Part shown: piece after piece, positions 1 to 7,378 of the stretch
How positions within the stretch are numbered: the first letter of the stretch is position 1
Layout of the letters: each line of letters opens with the position of its first letter
DNA from: JBFWYO01 sp050186335
Lineage (GTDB): Bacteria; Pseudomonadota; Alphaproteobacteria; Bin65
Reading direction: 5' to 3'
Assembly: GCA_050186335.1 (NCBI GenBank)
Contig: JBFWYO010000101.1
Coordinates: 1 to 14,415, forward strand
Length of the DNA stretch: 14,415 bases
Position numbers and translations under genes: made by a program
Notes under the pieces: generated by a model
The model's input: the letters and a program-made list of their open reading frames with translations, nothing else
The model's database searches: none
Told to the model about the DNA's origin: nothing

Positions 1-564
1 GGCGAAGGCCTGACGGTGACCGGTAATACCGATCCGTCGAACGGCAGCGTGACGATGAGTTCGTCGGGCGTGTTCACGTATACGCCGAACACGGACTTCA
101 ACGGCACGGACAGCTTCATCTACACGATCACGGACGCCAACGGCGGCGCGGATACGGCGCAGGTGACGGTGACGGTGACGGGTGTGAACGACCCGCCGGA
201 TGCGATCGACGACGCGCGGACGACGGCGGAAGAGACGCCGGTGACGATCACGGTGCTGTCGAACGACACGGACGTGGACGGCGCGGGTCTGACGGTGACC
301 GGTAATACCGATCCGTCGAACGGCAGCGTGACGATGAGTTCGTCGGGCGTGTTCACGTATACGCCGAATACGGACTTCAACGGCACGGACAGCTTCATCT
401 ACACGATCACGGACGCCAACGGCGGTTCGGACACGGCGCAGGTGACGGTGACGGTGACCGGCACGAACGACCCGCCGGATGCAGTGAACGATGCTTACAC
501 AACCGGCGAAGATGCGCCGCTGACCGTATCGCTGATTTCGTCCGGCGTTATCGGCAAGGTTTAG
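1..564 (+). CDS. RTX adhesin, upstream part (Ig/cadherin-like tandem repeats), 5' end outside window
   Basis: The frame is already open at base 1 and ends at TAG 562-564, so the true start lies upstream. The protein consists of about 93-residue tandem repeats of the bacterial Ig/cadherin-like type (Big_9, Cadherin_5 or 'tandem-95'). Their hallmarks are FTYTPNTDFNGTDSF, YTITDANGG and a linker NDPPDA. Such repeats form stiff, Asp-rich, probably calcium-stabilised stalks in secreted adhesins. The same frame resumes at once after the TAG with the rest of the same repeat, so this is the upstream part of the gene that ends at 3210. The family signal for type I secretion is C-terminal, so a product ending at 564 would lack it. 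Repeat identity is clear. Whether the gene is broken, read through or strain-variable cannot be decided here. Confidence 0.85.
   Translation, partial: GEGLTVTGNTDPSNGSVTMSSSGVFTYTPNTDFNGTDSFIYTITDANGGADTAQVTVTVTGVNDPPDAIDDARTTAEETPVTITVLSNDTDVDGAGLTVTGNTDPSNGSVTMSSSGVFTYTPNTDFNGTDSFIYTITDANGGSDTAQVTVTVTGTNDPPDAVNDAYTTGEDAPLTVSLISSGVIGKV
10..482 (+). repeat. Near-identical tandem 279-bp coding repeat, two copies
   Basis: Bases 10-203 and 289-482 match at 186 of 194 positions by eye, at an offset of exactly 279 bases (93 codons). The first 80 bases are identical. The remaining linker (about 204-288 versus 483 onward) diverges. This is intragenic duplication of an Ig-like domain, typical of long repeat adhesins. 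The high DNA identity suggests recent duplication or gene conversion. The array probably continues to the left of the window, so copy number may be variable or miscounted in an assembly. Confidence 0.9.
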
Positions 565-567
565 GTC
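541..567 (+). other. In-frame TAG within a 5-codon-longer repeat linker
   Basis: The conserved string CTGACGGT recurs at 10, 289 and 583, with spacings of 279 and then 294, so the third linker is exactly 15 bases longer. The expected linker reads like LSNDTDVDG. Here it reads ISSGVIGKV, then TAG at 562-564, then VVDGDG. The frame is the same on both sides, so this is an in-frame segment containing a stop and not a simple frameshift. AAGG at 556-559 lies 8 bases before a GTG at 568, so weak re-initiation is conceivable. Confidence 0.75.
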
Positions 568-3210
568 GTGGACGGCGATGGCCTGACGGTGATCTGCAAT
601 ACCTCGGCCTCGTTCGGGTCCGTCTCGCTGGCGACGGACGGCTCGTTCGTCTATACGCCGAATGCGAATTTCTTCGGCACCGATACCTTCACCTACACGA
701 TCACCGACGCCAACGGCGGCTCGGATACGGCCACGGTTACGATTACGGTGACGTCGGCCGACGACCCGGCACTGCCGCAGAACGATGCGTTCACGATCAA
801 CGAGGACACCACGCTGACTACGGCGTCGTGGATCGCCAACGACAGCTTCCCGGACGGCTATGGCAGTGCCCAGGTCGGCGGCGGCTCGGGCCCATCGCAT
901 GGCTCGCTGACGTTCAACTCGTCGGGCACGTTTACCTATACGCCGACGGCGAACTATAACGGCACCGACGCGTTCACCTACACGGTAACCGACGCCGACG
1001 GCGATACCGCCACGGCCACCGTCACCATATCCGTAAATCCCGTCAACGATCCGCCCGACGCGGTCAACGATTCGGCAAATACGGTCAAAACGCAGCCGGT
1101 GCAGATCAGTGTGCTGGGCAACGATACCGACATCGACGGTGGCCCGTTGACGGTGACCAGCGTCAGCGACGGCACCAATGGCACGGTTACGGTCAATCCC
1201 GACGGCACCGTGACGTACACCCCGACCGGCACGTTCACCGGCACGGATTCGTTCACCTATACAATCAGCGACGGCGCCGGCGGGACGGACTCGGCGACGG
1301 TCACCGTCACGGTACAGAATGTGACGCTGGCCGGTGCGGTGACGATCAACGAAATCGGCCTGGGTGCCGCAACCGGCACGGTCGCCGACGTGGACGTCAC
1401 CGGCAAGAACTTCATCGAACTCCGCAACTTCGACAATAGCGCCGTGCCGGGAAATACCATCGACGACCTAAAAATCGAGGTCGTCGGGCCTGGTGGGAAC
1501 AAGGTGACGATCGACCTGACCAGCGGGACGACCGGCAATCTCGGGCTCTCCGCAAAGCAGTATTTGGTGCTGTACGACGCCGTGGACGAAGACGGCGAAG
1601 GCATCTGGGCGATCTACAAATCGGACGGCACCATCGATACCACGGGCACGTATACCTATCCCGGTACGTATCCCGCCGACCCGACGGCCGGCGGATGGGG
1701 CATGGGCGATACGACGGACGATAAGCTCGCCGTCAATCTGGTCCAGGGCACGAGTTCGGTCGACGTTTTCCTGGCGAACGACCCGGTCACTTCGGGCCTG
1801 ACCGGCGCCCTGGGCTGGATCGGCGCGACGTTCAACGCATCGAGCGGGCAGGCCGCGGCCGCTGCCCTGATCGGCGGCGCGCTGTTCGACAATTCGTCGT
1901 TCACCGGCGTGGTCGGCGATCAGGATCAGACGCTGGCGACGCTTGGGCTCGTACGACCGGTCGCCGGCACCGGCGCGGCGTCGAGCCTGACCGACGGCGC
2001 CACCAACATCTTCGCGCGCACGTTCTCGGCCACCGTGCCGAGCGTGGCGCCCGGCGACACGCCGCCCATGGATGACGGCACGGCCGCGAACTGGACGACG
2101 ACGAACGTCGAAAGCCAGGGCATGCTGAACCACGAGACCACGTTGAACGATGCCAACCCGCAGGATCCGACGGATTACTTCAATCCGTTGCAGGCCCAGG
2201 GCACGCCGGTGACCATCGGTGGCGTCGTGTTCGATCACGCCGCTCTCGCCGGACAAAGCGTGCTCGATGCGGCGGTGCTCGGTGTCGCCAATCTCACAGG
2301 CGGCCGCGGCAACGATTATCTGTATGGCAGCACGGCCGGCAACACGATCACAGCCGGCGACAACAACGACTTCCTGTTCGGCCACTCCGGCGACGATACG
2401 CTGCTGGGCGGCAAGGGCGCCGATCTGCTGGTCGATGTCGACGGCGAGGACATCCTGCGCGGCGGCACCGGCGACGACATTCTGGTCGCCGACGCAGCCG
2501 AGTTCGGCGATGCCACGCCGGGATCCGATCTGGGCGATCTGCTAGTCGGCGACGAGCTGATCGATACGGGCGCCGCCGGCACGGTCGTGTCCGGCAAGGA
2601 TGTCATCTACGGCGGCACCCAGGCCGACATGATCTTCGGCGACAACGCCATCGTCGCGGCCGCCGATCAGGCCGGTTTCAGCGACGATCCGATCGCCTAC
2701 TACAACAGCCTGGACAATGCCGGCCGCAAGCAGTTCCTGATCGACAACCAGAACGGCAACGGCCAAACCGACAATATCGACGGCGGCGGCGGCAACGACG
2801 TCATCCTGGGCGGCGGCGGCGCCGATCAGATCCTCGGCGGCCTGGGCGACGACATCATCCACGGCGGCATGGGCAGCGATCAGATGGACGGCGGCACGGG
2901 TGCCGACAAGTTCGTGTTCGTACCGGGCGACCTCAGCGGCGGCGCGGTCGACACGATCTACAATTTCCAGACCGGCGCCGGCGGCGACGCGCTGGATATT
3001 GCCGATCTGCTGTCCGGATACACGCCGGCGACCAAGGCGGATTATATCAAAGTCGTCGACGACGGGTCCGGCAACGCGAAGCTGCAGGTCGATGCCAACG
3101 GTTCCGCCGGCGGCTCCGCCTATGTCGACGTTGCGGTGCTGGTCGGCGTCTCGCCGTCGACCACCGTCGACGACCTGATCAACGACGGCAATTTGATCGT
3201 AACGCACTAG
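568..3210 (+). CDS. RTX adhesin, downstream part: Ig-like repeats, lamin-tail-like domain, RTX repeats, type I secretion signal
   Basis: The 880-residue frame is in register with the upstream part. The order is: remainder of one Ig-like repeat and two more, diverged (568-1320); a lamin-tail-like domain starting VTINEIGLG with NFIELRNFD (from about 1339 to about 1780); and a linker of unknown fold (about 1780-2298). Next come two RTX blocks, with GGRGNDYLYG, GGTGDDIL, GGGGNDVILGGGGADQI and DGGTGADKFVF (2299-2480 and 2767-2919). The end has the composition of the VCA0849-type type I secretion target: a Phe-rich strand, DALDIADLL, then a hydrophobic tail. RTX repeats bind calcium outside the cell. 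No type I secretion genes are in the window. The GTG at 568 is only the first possible start after the TAG, and the native start is probably far upstream. If translated alone, this part would still keep its export signal. Confidence 0.85.
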   Translation: MDGDGLTVICNTSASFGSVSLATDGSFVYTPNANFFGTDTFTYTITDANGGSDTATVTITVTSADDPALPQNDAFTINEDTTLTTASWIANDSFPDGYGSAQVGGGSGPSHGSLTFNSSGTFTYTPTANYNGTDAFTYTVTDADGDTATATVTISVNPVNDPPDAVNDSANTVKTQPVQISVLGNDTDIDGGPLTVTSVSDGTNGTVTVNPDGTVTYTPTGTFTGTDSFTYTISDGAGGTDSATVTVTVQNVTLAGAVTINEIGLGAATGTVADVDVTGKNFIELRNFDNSAVPGNTIDDLKIEVVGPGGNKVTIDLTSGTTGNLGLSAKQYLVLYDAVDEDGEGIWAIYKSDGTIDTTGTYTYPGTYPADPTAGGWGMGDTTDDKLAVNLVQGTSSVDVFLANDPVTSGLTGALGWIGATFNASSGQAAAAALIGGALFDNSSFTGVVGDQDQTLATLGLVRPVAGTGAASSLTDGATNIFARTFSATVPSVAPGDTPPMDDGTAANWTTTNVESQGMLNHETTLNDANPQDPTDYFNPLQAQGTPVTIGGVVFDHAALAGQSVLDAAVLGVANLTGGRGNDYLYGSTAGNTITAGDNNDFLFGHSGDDTLLGGKGADLLVDVDGEDILRGGTGDDILVADAAEFGDATPGSDLGDLLVGDELIDTGAAGTVVSGKDVIYGGTQADMIFGDNAIVAAADQAGFSDDPIAYYNSLDNAGRKQFLIDNQNGNGQTDNIDGGGGNDVILGGGGADQILGGLGDDIIHGGMGSDQMDGGTGADKFVFVPGDLSGGAVDTIYNFQTGAGGDALDIADLLSGYTPATKADYIKVVDDGSGNAKLQVDANGSAGGSAYVDVAVLVGVSPSTTVDDLINDGNLIVTH

Positions 3211-3433
3211 CGCGCTCCGTTCGGAACGGCACACCTTCCCTTGATCCCGGTGCGGCGGCCGATCGGCGCGGTGACCGCCACCTTGGTGCCCGCTGCGCGG
3301 TGCATTGGCGCAAAATCCCACGGATCGGGGAATTCGCGTCGTTCGACCAAAAAGGCCGGGCAGGCAGGCGGTTTGCCTAAAGCTTGATCTCGTCTACCGA
3401 TCTGCTAACCAGGGCAGGGGGAGACGCCAATCC
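3211..3433. other. Intergenic region between the adhesin and the liv operon
   Basis: These 223 bases contain no convincing gene. A short inverted repeat, CCGTTC-G-GAACGG (3217-3229), lies 6 bases after the adhesin stop. It has no U-rich tail, so it is at best a weak or factor-assisted terminator. An open frame extends livG upstream to an ATG at 3305, but that stretch has no ABC-ATPase similarity and the ribosome site favours the GTG at 3434. No convincing -35/-10 pair was found for the liv operon. Confidence 0.4.
3416..3423 (+). promoter_or_regulatory. Ribosome binding site deciding the GTG start of livG
   Basis: AGGGGGAG ends 10 bases before GTG 3434. The protein similarity also begins there. 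The alternative ATG at 3305 has no comparable site. Confidence 0.65.
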
Positions 3434-4213
3434 GTGCAGGCCGCCACACCCGTTTTGGAGACGCGCGATCTGACCATCCGGTTCGGCGGGCATACGGCCG
3501 TCGACCGGGTTTCCTGCGCGTTCCAGCGCGGCACGCTGACCGCCATCGTCGGCCCCAACGGGGCCGGCAAGACGACGTATTTCAATCTGATCTCCGGCCA
3601 GCTGCCGGCCAGCGCCGGGCGGGTTCTGCTGCTCGGCAAGGACATCACCGGTCAGCGCGCGTCGCGCCGGGCCCACGCCGGCATCGCGCGCGCGTTCCAG
3701 CTGACCAATCTGTTTCCCAATTTATCGGTGCGCGAGAACGTGCGCTTGGCGGTGCAGGCGCGCGCCGGGGTCAAGTTCAGCTGCTTCGCGATGGCCGACC
3801 GGCGGATCGATCTGATCGAAACCGCCGATCGAATTCTGACCCAGGTGAATCTGATCGAGCGCGCCGGCCAGCCGGCATCTTCCCTGCCGCATGGCGGCCA
3901 GCGCCGCCTGGAAGTGGCGCTGCTGATGGCGATGGAACGCGACATATTGATGTTCGATGAGCCGACCGCCGGTATGAGCGCCGACGAAGTGCCGGTCATC
4001 CTGGATCTGATCGCGACGCTGAAACGCGATACGTCGAAAACCATCCTGCTGGTCGAGCACAAGATGGATGTCATTCGCTCGCTCGCCGACCGGATCGTCG
4101 TGCTGCATAACGGGCAACTGGTCGCCGACGGCGAGCCCGCGGCGGTCATGGCATCGCCGGTCGTGCGCGAAGCGTATCTGGGCATCGCCGCCGAGGCGCA
4201 CGCCCATGGCTGA
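3434..4213 (+). CDS. livG: Branched-chain amino acid ABC transporter ATPase LivG
   Basis: This 259-residue protein is a cytoplasmic ATPase that powers import by a LivFGHM-type transporter. Visible motifs are Walker A GPNGAGKT (residues 40-47), Q-loop Gln89 in AFQLTNLFPNLSVRENV, an ABC signature LPHGGQRRLEVA (from 151), Walker B DILMFDE (170-176) and H-loop His209 in LLVEH. The FNLISGQ and AFQLTNLFP strings are typical of LivG rather than LivF. The signature departs slightly from LSGGQ, as LivG signatures commonly do. GTG 3434 is chosen because of the ribosome site and because homology starts there. Its end overlaps livF by 8 bases, which implies coupled translation. The substrate is inferred only from the family; amides, urea or other amino acids are possible. 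Confidence 0.93.
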   Translation: MQAATPVLETRDLTIRFGGHTAVDRVSCAFQRGTLTAIVGPNGAGKTTYFNLISGQLPASAGRVLLLGKDITGQRASRRAHAGIARAFQLTNLFPNLSVRENVRLAVQARAGVKFSCFAMADRRIDLIETADRILTQVNLIERAGQPASSLPHGGQRRLEVALLMAMERDILMFDEPTAGMSADEVPVILDLIATLKRDTSKTILLVEHKMDVIRSLADRIVVLHNGQLVADGEPAAVMASPVVREAYLGIAAEAHAHG

Positions 4214-4925
4214 CGCGCTGCTATCGCTCGCGGGCGTGCATACCCGCATCGGCCGCTATCACATTCTGCAGGGCGTCGATCTCGACATCGAGGCGGGCGC
4301 CGTGACCGCGCTATTGGGCCGCAACGGCGCCGGCAAGACCACCACCATGCGCACGATCATGGGGCTGTGGCGCCGCTCGGAAGGCGCGTTGCGCTTTGCC
4401 GGCACCGACATCGGCGCCTTGCCGACGCCCGATATCGCGCGCCTCGGGATCGCCTATGTGCCCGAAAACATGGGGCTGTTCGGCAGCCTGACGGTGCGCG
4501 AGAACCTCGTGCTGGCGGCCCGCGCCGGGGCCATGGATAGCGCGCGGCTCGATTGGCTGCTCGGCCTGTTTCCGGCACTGAAGAAATTCTGGCACCTCCC
4601 GGCCGGCAATCTGTCGGGCGGCCAGAAGCAGATGCTCGCCATCGGCCGCGCGGTGATCGAGCCGCGCAAGCTGCTGCTGATCGACGAGCCGACCAAGGGC
4701 CTGGCGCCCGCGATCGTGCAGAATCTGATCGCCGCCCTGAACGAACTGAAACGCACCACAACCATATTGCTGGTCGAACAGAATTTCGGCATGGCCACCG
4801 CGGTCGGCGACCGGGTCGCGGTCATGGACGACGGCCGCATCGTGCATCGCGGCTCGATGCGGGAACTGGCCGGCGATGCGGGCCTGCAGCAGCGGCTGCT
4901 CGGCCTGAGCCTGGAGGCGCATTGA
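4206..4925 (+). CDS. livF: Branched-chain amino acid ABC transporter ATPase LivF
   Basis: This 239-residue protein is the second ATPase, expected to pair with LivG under the LivH/LivM channel. Motifs are Walker A GRNGAGKT (residues 38-45), YVPENMGLFGSLTVREN (LivF usually has 'YVPQ/PE..GIFPxLTVxEN'), signature NLSGGQKQMLAIGRA (135-149) and Walker B LLLIDE (156-161). The H-loop position is Gln, in LLVEQNF, which is normal for LivF. ATG 4206 lies inside the end of livG (8-base overlap). The stop overlaps the next start as TGATG, so the reading frames are translationally coupled. Length is normal for the family. Confidence 0.94.
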   Translation: MADALLSLAGVHTRIGRYHILQGVDLDIEAGAVTALLGRNGAGKTTTMRTIMGLWRRSEGALRFAGTDIGALPTPDIARLGIAYVPENMGLFGSLTVRENLVLAARAGAMDSARLDWLLGLFPALKKFWHLPAGNLSGGQKQMLAIGRAVIEPRKLLLIDEPTKGLAPAIVQNLIAALNELKRTTTILLVEQNFGMATAVGDRVAVMDDGRIVHRGSMRELAGDAGLQQRLLGLSLEAH

Positions 4926-5947
4926 TGGCAACGGCGGAGACCGGTCTGCAGCGCCTGAGCGCCGGCCAACGGTTGAGCGCCGCCATGCCGTATTTGTTGG
5001 TCCCGCTGGTGGCACTCGCAGCCTTGGCGCTGGTCGGCTCGCCGACCACCTGGCTGACCTTGACGATCGCCGGGATCGCCATGGGCATGCTGATCTTCGT
5101 CATGGCGTCGGGGCTGACGCTGGTGTTCGGGCTGATGGACGTGCTCAACATGGGGCACGGCGCCTTCATCACGCTCGGCACCTATGTCGGCACGTCGGTG
5201 CTGTTGCGGCTGACCGGTCTGACCGAGGCGGATGCGTTCTTCGCCAATATCGTCGCGGTGGTGGCGGCGATCGTCGTCGCGATGGCGGTCGCCGCCGCCG
5301 TCGGCTGGTTCTTCGAACGCGTGGTGGTGCGGCCGGTGTACGGCGATCACCTGAAGCAGATCCTCGTCACCATGGGCGGGCTGATCGTCGCCGAACAGCT
5401 GATCATCGTGCTGTGGGGGCCGAGCGAATTCACCATCGCGCGGCCGAAATCCCTGCAGGGCAGTTTCTCGGTCGGCGAGTTCGTGGTCGAGAAGTTTCGC
5501 CTGTTCGCCGCGCTTCTGGGGCTGGCGATCTTCCTCGGCATGCAATGGGCGCTCAACAAGACCCGGCTCGGCCTGCTGATTCGCGCCGGCGTCGAGAACC
5601 GCGAAATGGTCGAATCGCTGGGCTACCGAATCCGCCGGCTGTTCGTGGGCGTGTTCGCGGCCGGTTGCGCGCTGGCCGGCCTGGGCGGCGTCATGTGGGG
5701 GCTGTACGTCGAGACGATCAATATCCAGATCGGCATGAACCTGATGATCCTGATCTTCATCGTCATCATCATGGGCGGCCTCGGCTCGCTGAACGGCTGC
5801 TTCATCGGCGCGCTGCTGGTCGGGCTGACGGCCAACTATGTCGGCTTTCTGGCGCCGAAGGTGGCGTTGATTTCGAACATTCTGCTCATGGTCATCGTCC
5901 TGCTGTGGCGGGCCGAAGGCCTGCTCGCCGTCAGCCGGTCGAAGTAG
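4925..5947 (+). CDS. livH: Branched-chain amino acid ABC transporter permease LivH
   Basis: This 340-residue inner-membrane permease has many hydrophobic helices, from about residue 20 to the end. The LivH hallmark is the stretch ASGLTLVFGLMDVLNMGHG followed by AFITLGTYV. Later helices include ILIFIVIIMGGLGSLNGCFI, equivalent to the conserved 'V(L/I)GG(L/M)GS..G' permease loop that contacts the ATPases. The protein is slightly longer than common LivH proteins (about 290-310 residues) because of a polar N-terminal extension and a longer middle loop. Its ATG shares a base with the livF stop. It forms the channel with LivM. Confidence 0.92.
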   Translation: MATAETGLQRLSAGQRLSAAMPYLLVPLVALAALALVGSPTTWLTLTIAGIAMGMLIFVMASGLTLVFGLMDVLNMGHGAFITLGTYVGTSVLLRLTGLTEADAFFANIVAVVAAIVVAMAVAAAVGWFFERVVVRPVYGDHLKQILVTMGGLIVAEQLIIVLWGPSEFTIARPKSLQGSFSVGEFVVEKFRLFAALLGLAIFLGMQWALNKTRLGLLIRAGVENREMVESLGYRIRRLFVGVFAAGCALAGLGGVMWGLYVETINIQIGMNLMILIFIVIIMGGLGSLNGCFIGALLVGLTANYVGFLAPKVALISNILLMVIVLLWRAEGLLAVSRSK

Positions 5948-5953
5948 GTTTGC

Positions 5954-7036
5954 ATGTTGAAAAACCTGTTCTCCGGCGACTTTCCGAGCAGCCGCGTATT
6001 GACGCTGATGCTGCTGGCGACGGTCGGGCTGATCGTCGCAACGCCGTTCATTTTTCCGGGCTCGCGGCCGATCGATACCGCGGCCAAGATCTGCGTGTTT
6101 ATCGTGCTGGTCGCCAGCTACGATCTGATGCTCGGCTATACCGGGATCGTCTCGTTCGCGCACACGATGTTCTTCGCCATCGGCGCCTACGGGGTTGCGA
6201 TTGCGGTCAAGAATTTCGGGCCGAGCTGGGGCGCGGTGCTGCTGGGCTCGCTTGCCGCCCTGGCGCTGACCTCGGTGCTGGCGCTGCTGATCGGCTTGTT
6301 CTCGCTGCGCGTGCGCGCGCTGTTCTTCGCGATGATTACGCTGGCGGTATCCAGCGCCTTCGCGCTGCTCGCCTCGCAGCTGCGCAGCGTCACCGGCGGC
6401 GAGGACGGCATTACGTTTTCGCTGCCCGATCCCCTGCGCCCGTCGTTCCGGTTGTTCGAGGGCGATTTCCTGGGCGTCGCCGCCAACGGGAGGCTGATCA
6501 CGTTCTACCTGATCGTGATCGTGACCTTCCTGGTCTTCGTCGCCCTGCTGCGCCTGGTCAATTCGCCGTTCGGCCGCGTGCTGCAGGCGATCCGCGAGAA
6601 CGAATTCCGCACCGAGGCGATCGGCTATCCGACGCTGGTCTACCGCACGCTGGCCAACGTCATCGGCGCGCTCGGCGCCACCGTCGCCGGCATCCTGCTG
6701 TCCCTGTGGCTGCGCTACACCGGTCCGAACTCGACCCTCGATCTCGCGATCATGATCGATATTCTGCTGATGACCGTGATCGGCGGCATCGGCACCATGT
6801 ACGGCGCGGTATTGGGCGCCGCCCTGTTCCTGTTGGTGCAGAACTATCTCAACACGTTGATGGCGTCCGCCTCGAAGGCAACCGAAGGCATCCCGATCCT
6901 GCCCAACCTGCTGCACCCGGACCGCTGGCTGCTGTGGCTCGGCCTGCTGTTCATCCTCAGCGTGTATTTCTTCCCGAAGGGAATCGTCGGGCGGTTGCGC
7001 GCCGCCGCGATCGGCAGGCAGAAGCCAGGAAGCTGA
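5954..7036 (+). CDS. livM: Branched-chain amino acid ABC transporter permease LivM
   Basis: This 360-residue inner-membrane permease starts 6 bases after livH. The family signature YDLMLGYTGIVSFAHTMFF is present (about residues 56-74), as is the permease loop LMTVIGGIGTMYGAVLGA near residue 275. The end is basic and cytoplasmic, as expected. The ribosome site is weak (GAAGTAGG overlapping the livH stop), which fits coupled translation. This is the last gene of the livGFHM unit. No periplasmic substrate-binding protein (LivK-like) lies within or next to the operon here. It may be upstream of the adhesin or elsewhere in the genome, or the complex may share one. Confidence 0.92.
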   Translation: MLKNLFSGDFPSSRVLTLMLLATVGLIVATPFIFPGSRPIDTAAKICVFIVLVASYDLMLGYTGIVSFAHTMFFAIGAYGVAIAVKNFGPSWGAVLLGSLAALALTSVLALLIGLFSLRVRALFFAMITLAVSSAFALLASQLRSVTGGEDGITFSLPDPLRPSFRLFEGDFLGVAANGRLITFYLIVIVTFLVFVALLRLVNSPFGRVLQAIRENEFRTEAIGYPTLVYRTLANVIGALGATVAGILLSLWLRYTGPNSTLDLAIMIDILLMTVIGGIGTMYGAVLGAALFLLVQNYLNTLMASASKATEGIPILPNLLHPDRWLLWLGLLFILSVYFFPKGIVGRLRAAAIGRQKPGS

Positions 7037-7038
7037 TG

Positions 7039-7056
7039 CATCGATTCTTATCGATG
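7039..7056 (+). terminator. Perfect hairpin just after livM
   Basis: CATCGAT-TCTT-ATCGATG is a 7-bp perfect stem with a 4-base loop, starting 2 bases after the livM stop. No T run follows, so it is either a weak 3'-end stabiliser or terminator, or a chance palindrome. Position favours a 3'-end role for the liv mRNA. Confidence 0.35.
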
Positions 7057-7163
7057 TCAGGTTAGATCAGGAATTAGGCATGTATCTATGATGCCCGGCT
7101 TTTAGTCGAAAATCGCCGCATCGCCTGATTTGCCGCGCCGCCGGTTTGGTCGCTTCCGATTGA

Positions 7164-7307
7164 TGGGCGCGGTCGGCGAAGAACGCCGACGGCATCATGT
7201 CGGCGATCGACTTCGACATGACCATGGAACGGCTGCCCGATTCGAAGGGCGACCGCGTCAAGCTGGTCATGTCGGGCAAGTTCCTGTCGTACAAGACCTA
7301 CGGCTGA
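7164..7307 (+). pseudogene. Unrecognised open frame, partly a copied GST-gene segment
   Basis: An open frame follows TGA 7161-7163 and ends with TGA at 7305-7307. The only ATG that would give a 36-residue protein is at 7197, without a good ribosome site. Bases 7166-7209 match 9373-9416, inside the GST gene, at 42 of 44 positions. Read on the minus strand they give IADMMPSAFFADRA, versus IADKMPPAFFADRA in the GST. The rest (7210-7307) reads like ordinary soluble protein (DSKGDRVKLVMSGKFLSYK) that I cannot assign. It looks like the 3' remnant of a lost gene joined to a GST-derived scrap. A real small protein is not excluded. Confidence 0.4.
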
Positions 7308-7321
7308 GCGCGTAAGCAAAG

Positions 7322-7353
7322 AAAAACGCCCGATCTTGCGACCGGGCGTTTCC
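7322..7353 (-). terminator. Intrinsic terminator of the porin gene, usable from both sides
   Basis: A 9-bp perfect GC-rich stem, AAACGCCCG (7324-7332) with CGGGCGTTT (7343-7351), encloses a 10-base loop. On the minus strand it is followed by TTTTTCTTTG, a good U tract, and it lies about 27 bases past the porin stop. On the plus strand the tail is TTTCCCGTT, so it may also stop transcription arriving from the liv side. Confidence 0.8.
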
Positions 7354-7378
7354 CGTTCCGCGGGCTGCTACGCGCCGG

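Noticed and set aside
2299..2919. Short GGC-rich direct repeats that might suggest a DNA repeat array or CRISPR
   Set aside because: They encode RTX nonapeptides in frame and have no spacer-repeat structure.
1468..3321. Long minus-strand frames opposite the adhesin (1468-2385 and 2542-3321)
   Set aside because: They mirror repeat-rich GC coding sequence, with no recognisable domains or ribosome sites.
3305..3433. Upstream extension of livG to ATG 3305
   Set aside because: The 43 extra residues are basic and unlike ABC ATPases, and a good ribosome site precedes GTG 3434.
4454..6916. 820-residue open frame on the minus strand
   Set aside because: It lies antisense to livF-livH-livM, which have unmistakable family motifs. 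Its composition is dominated by Arg, Gln, Asp, His and Ala, as expected of GC-rich antisense frames.
7130..7315. 61-residue plus-strand frame
   Set aside because: Arg- and His-rich frame overlapping the mosaic region, without a ribosome site or similarity; the other frame reads more like protein.
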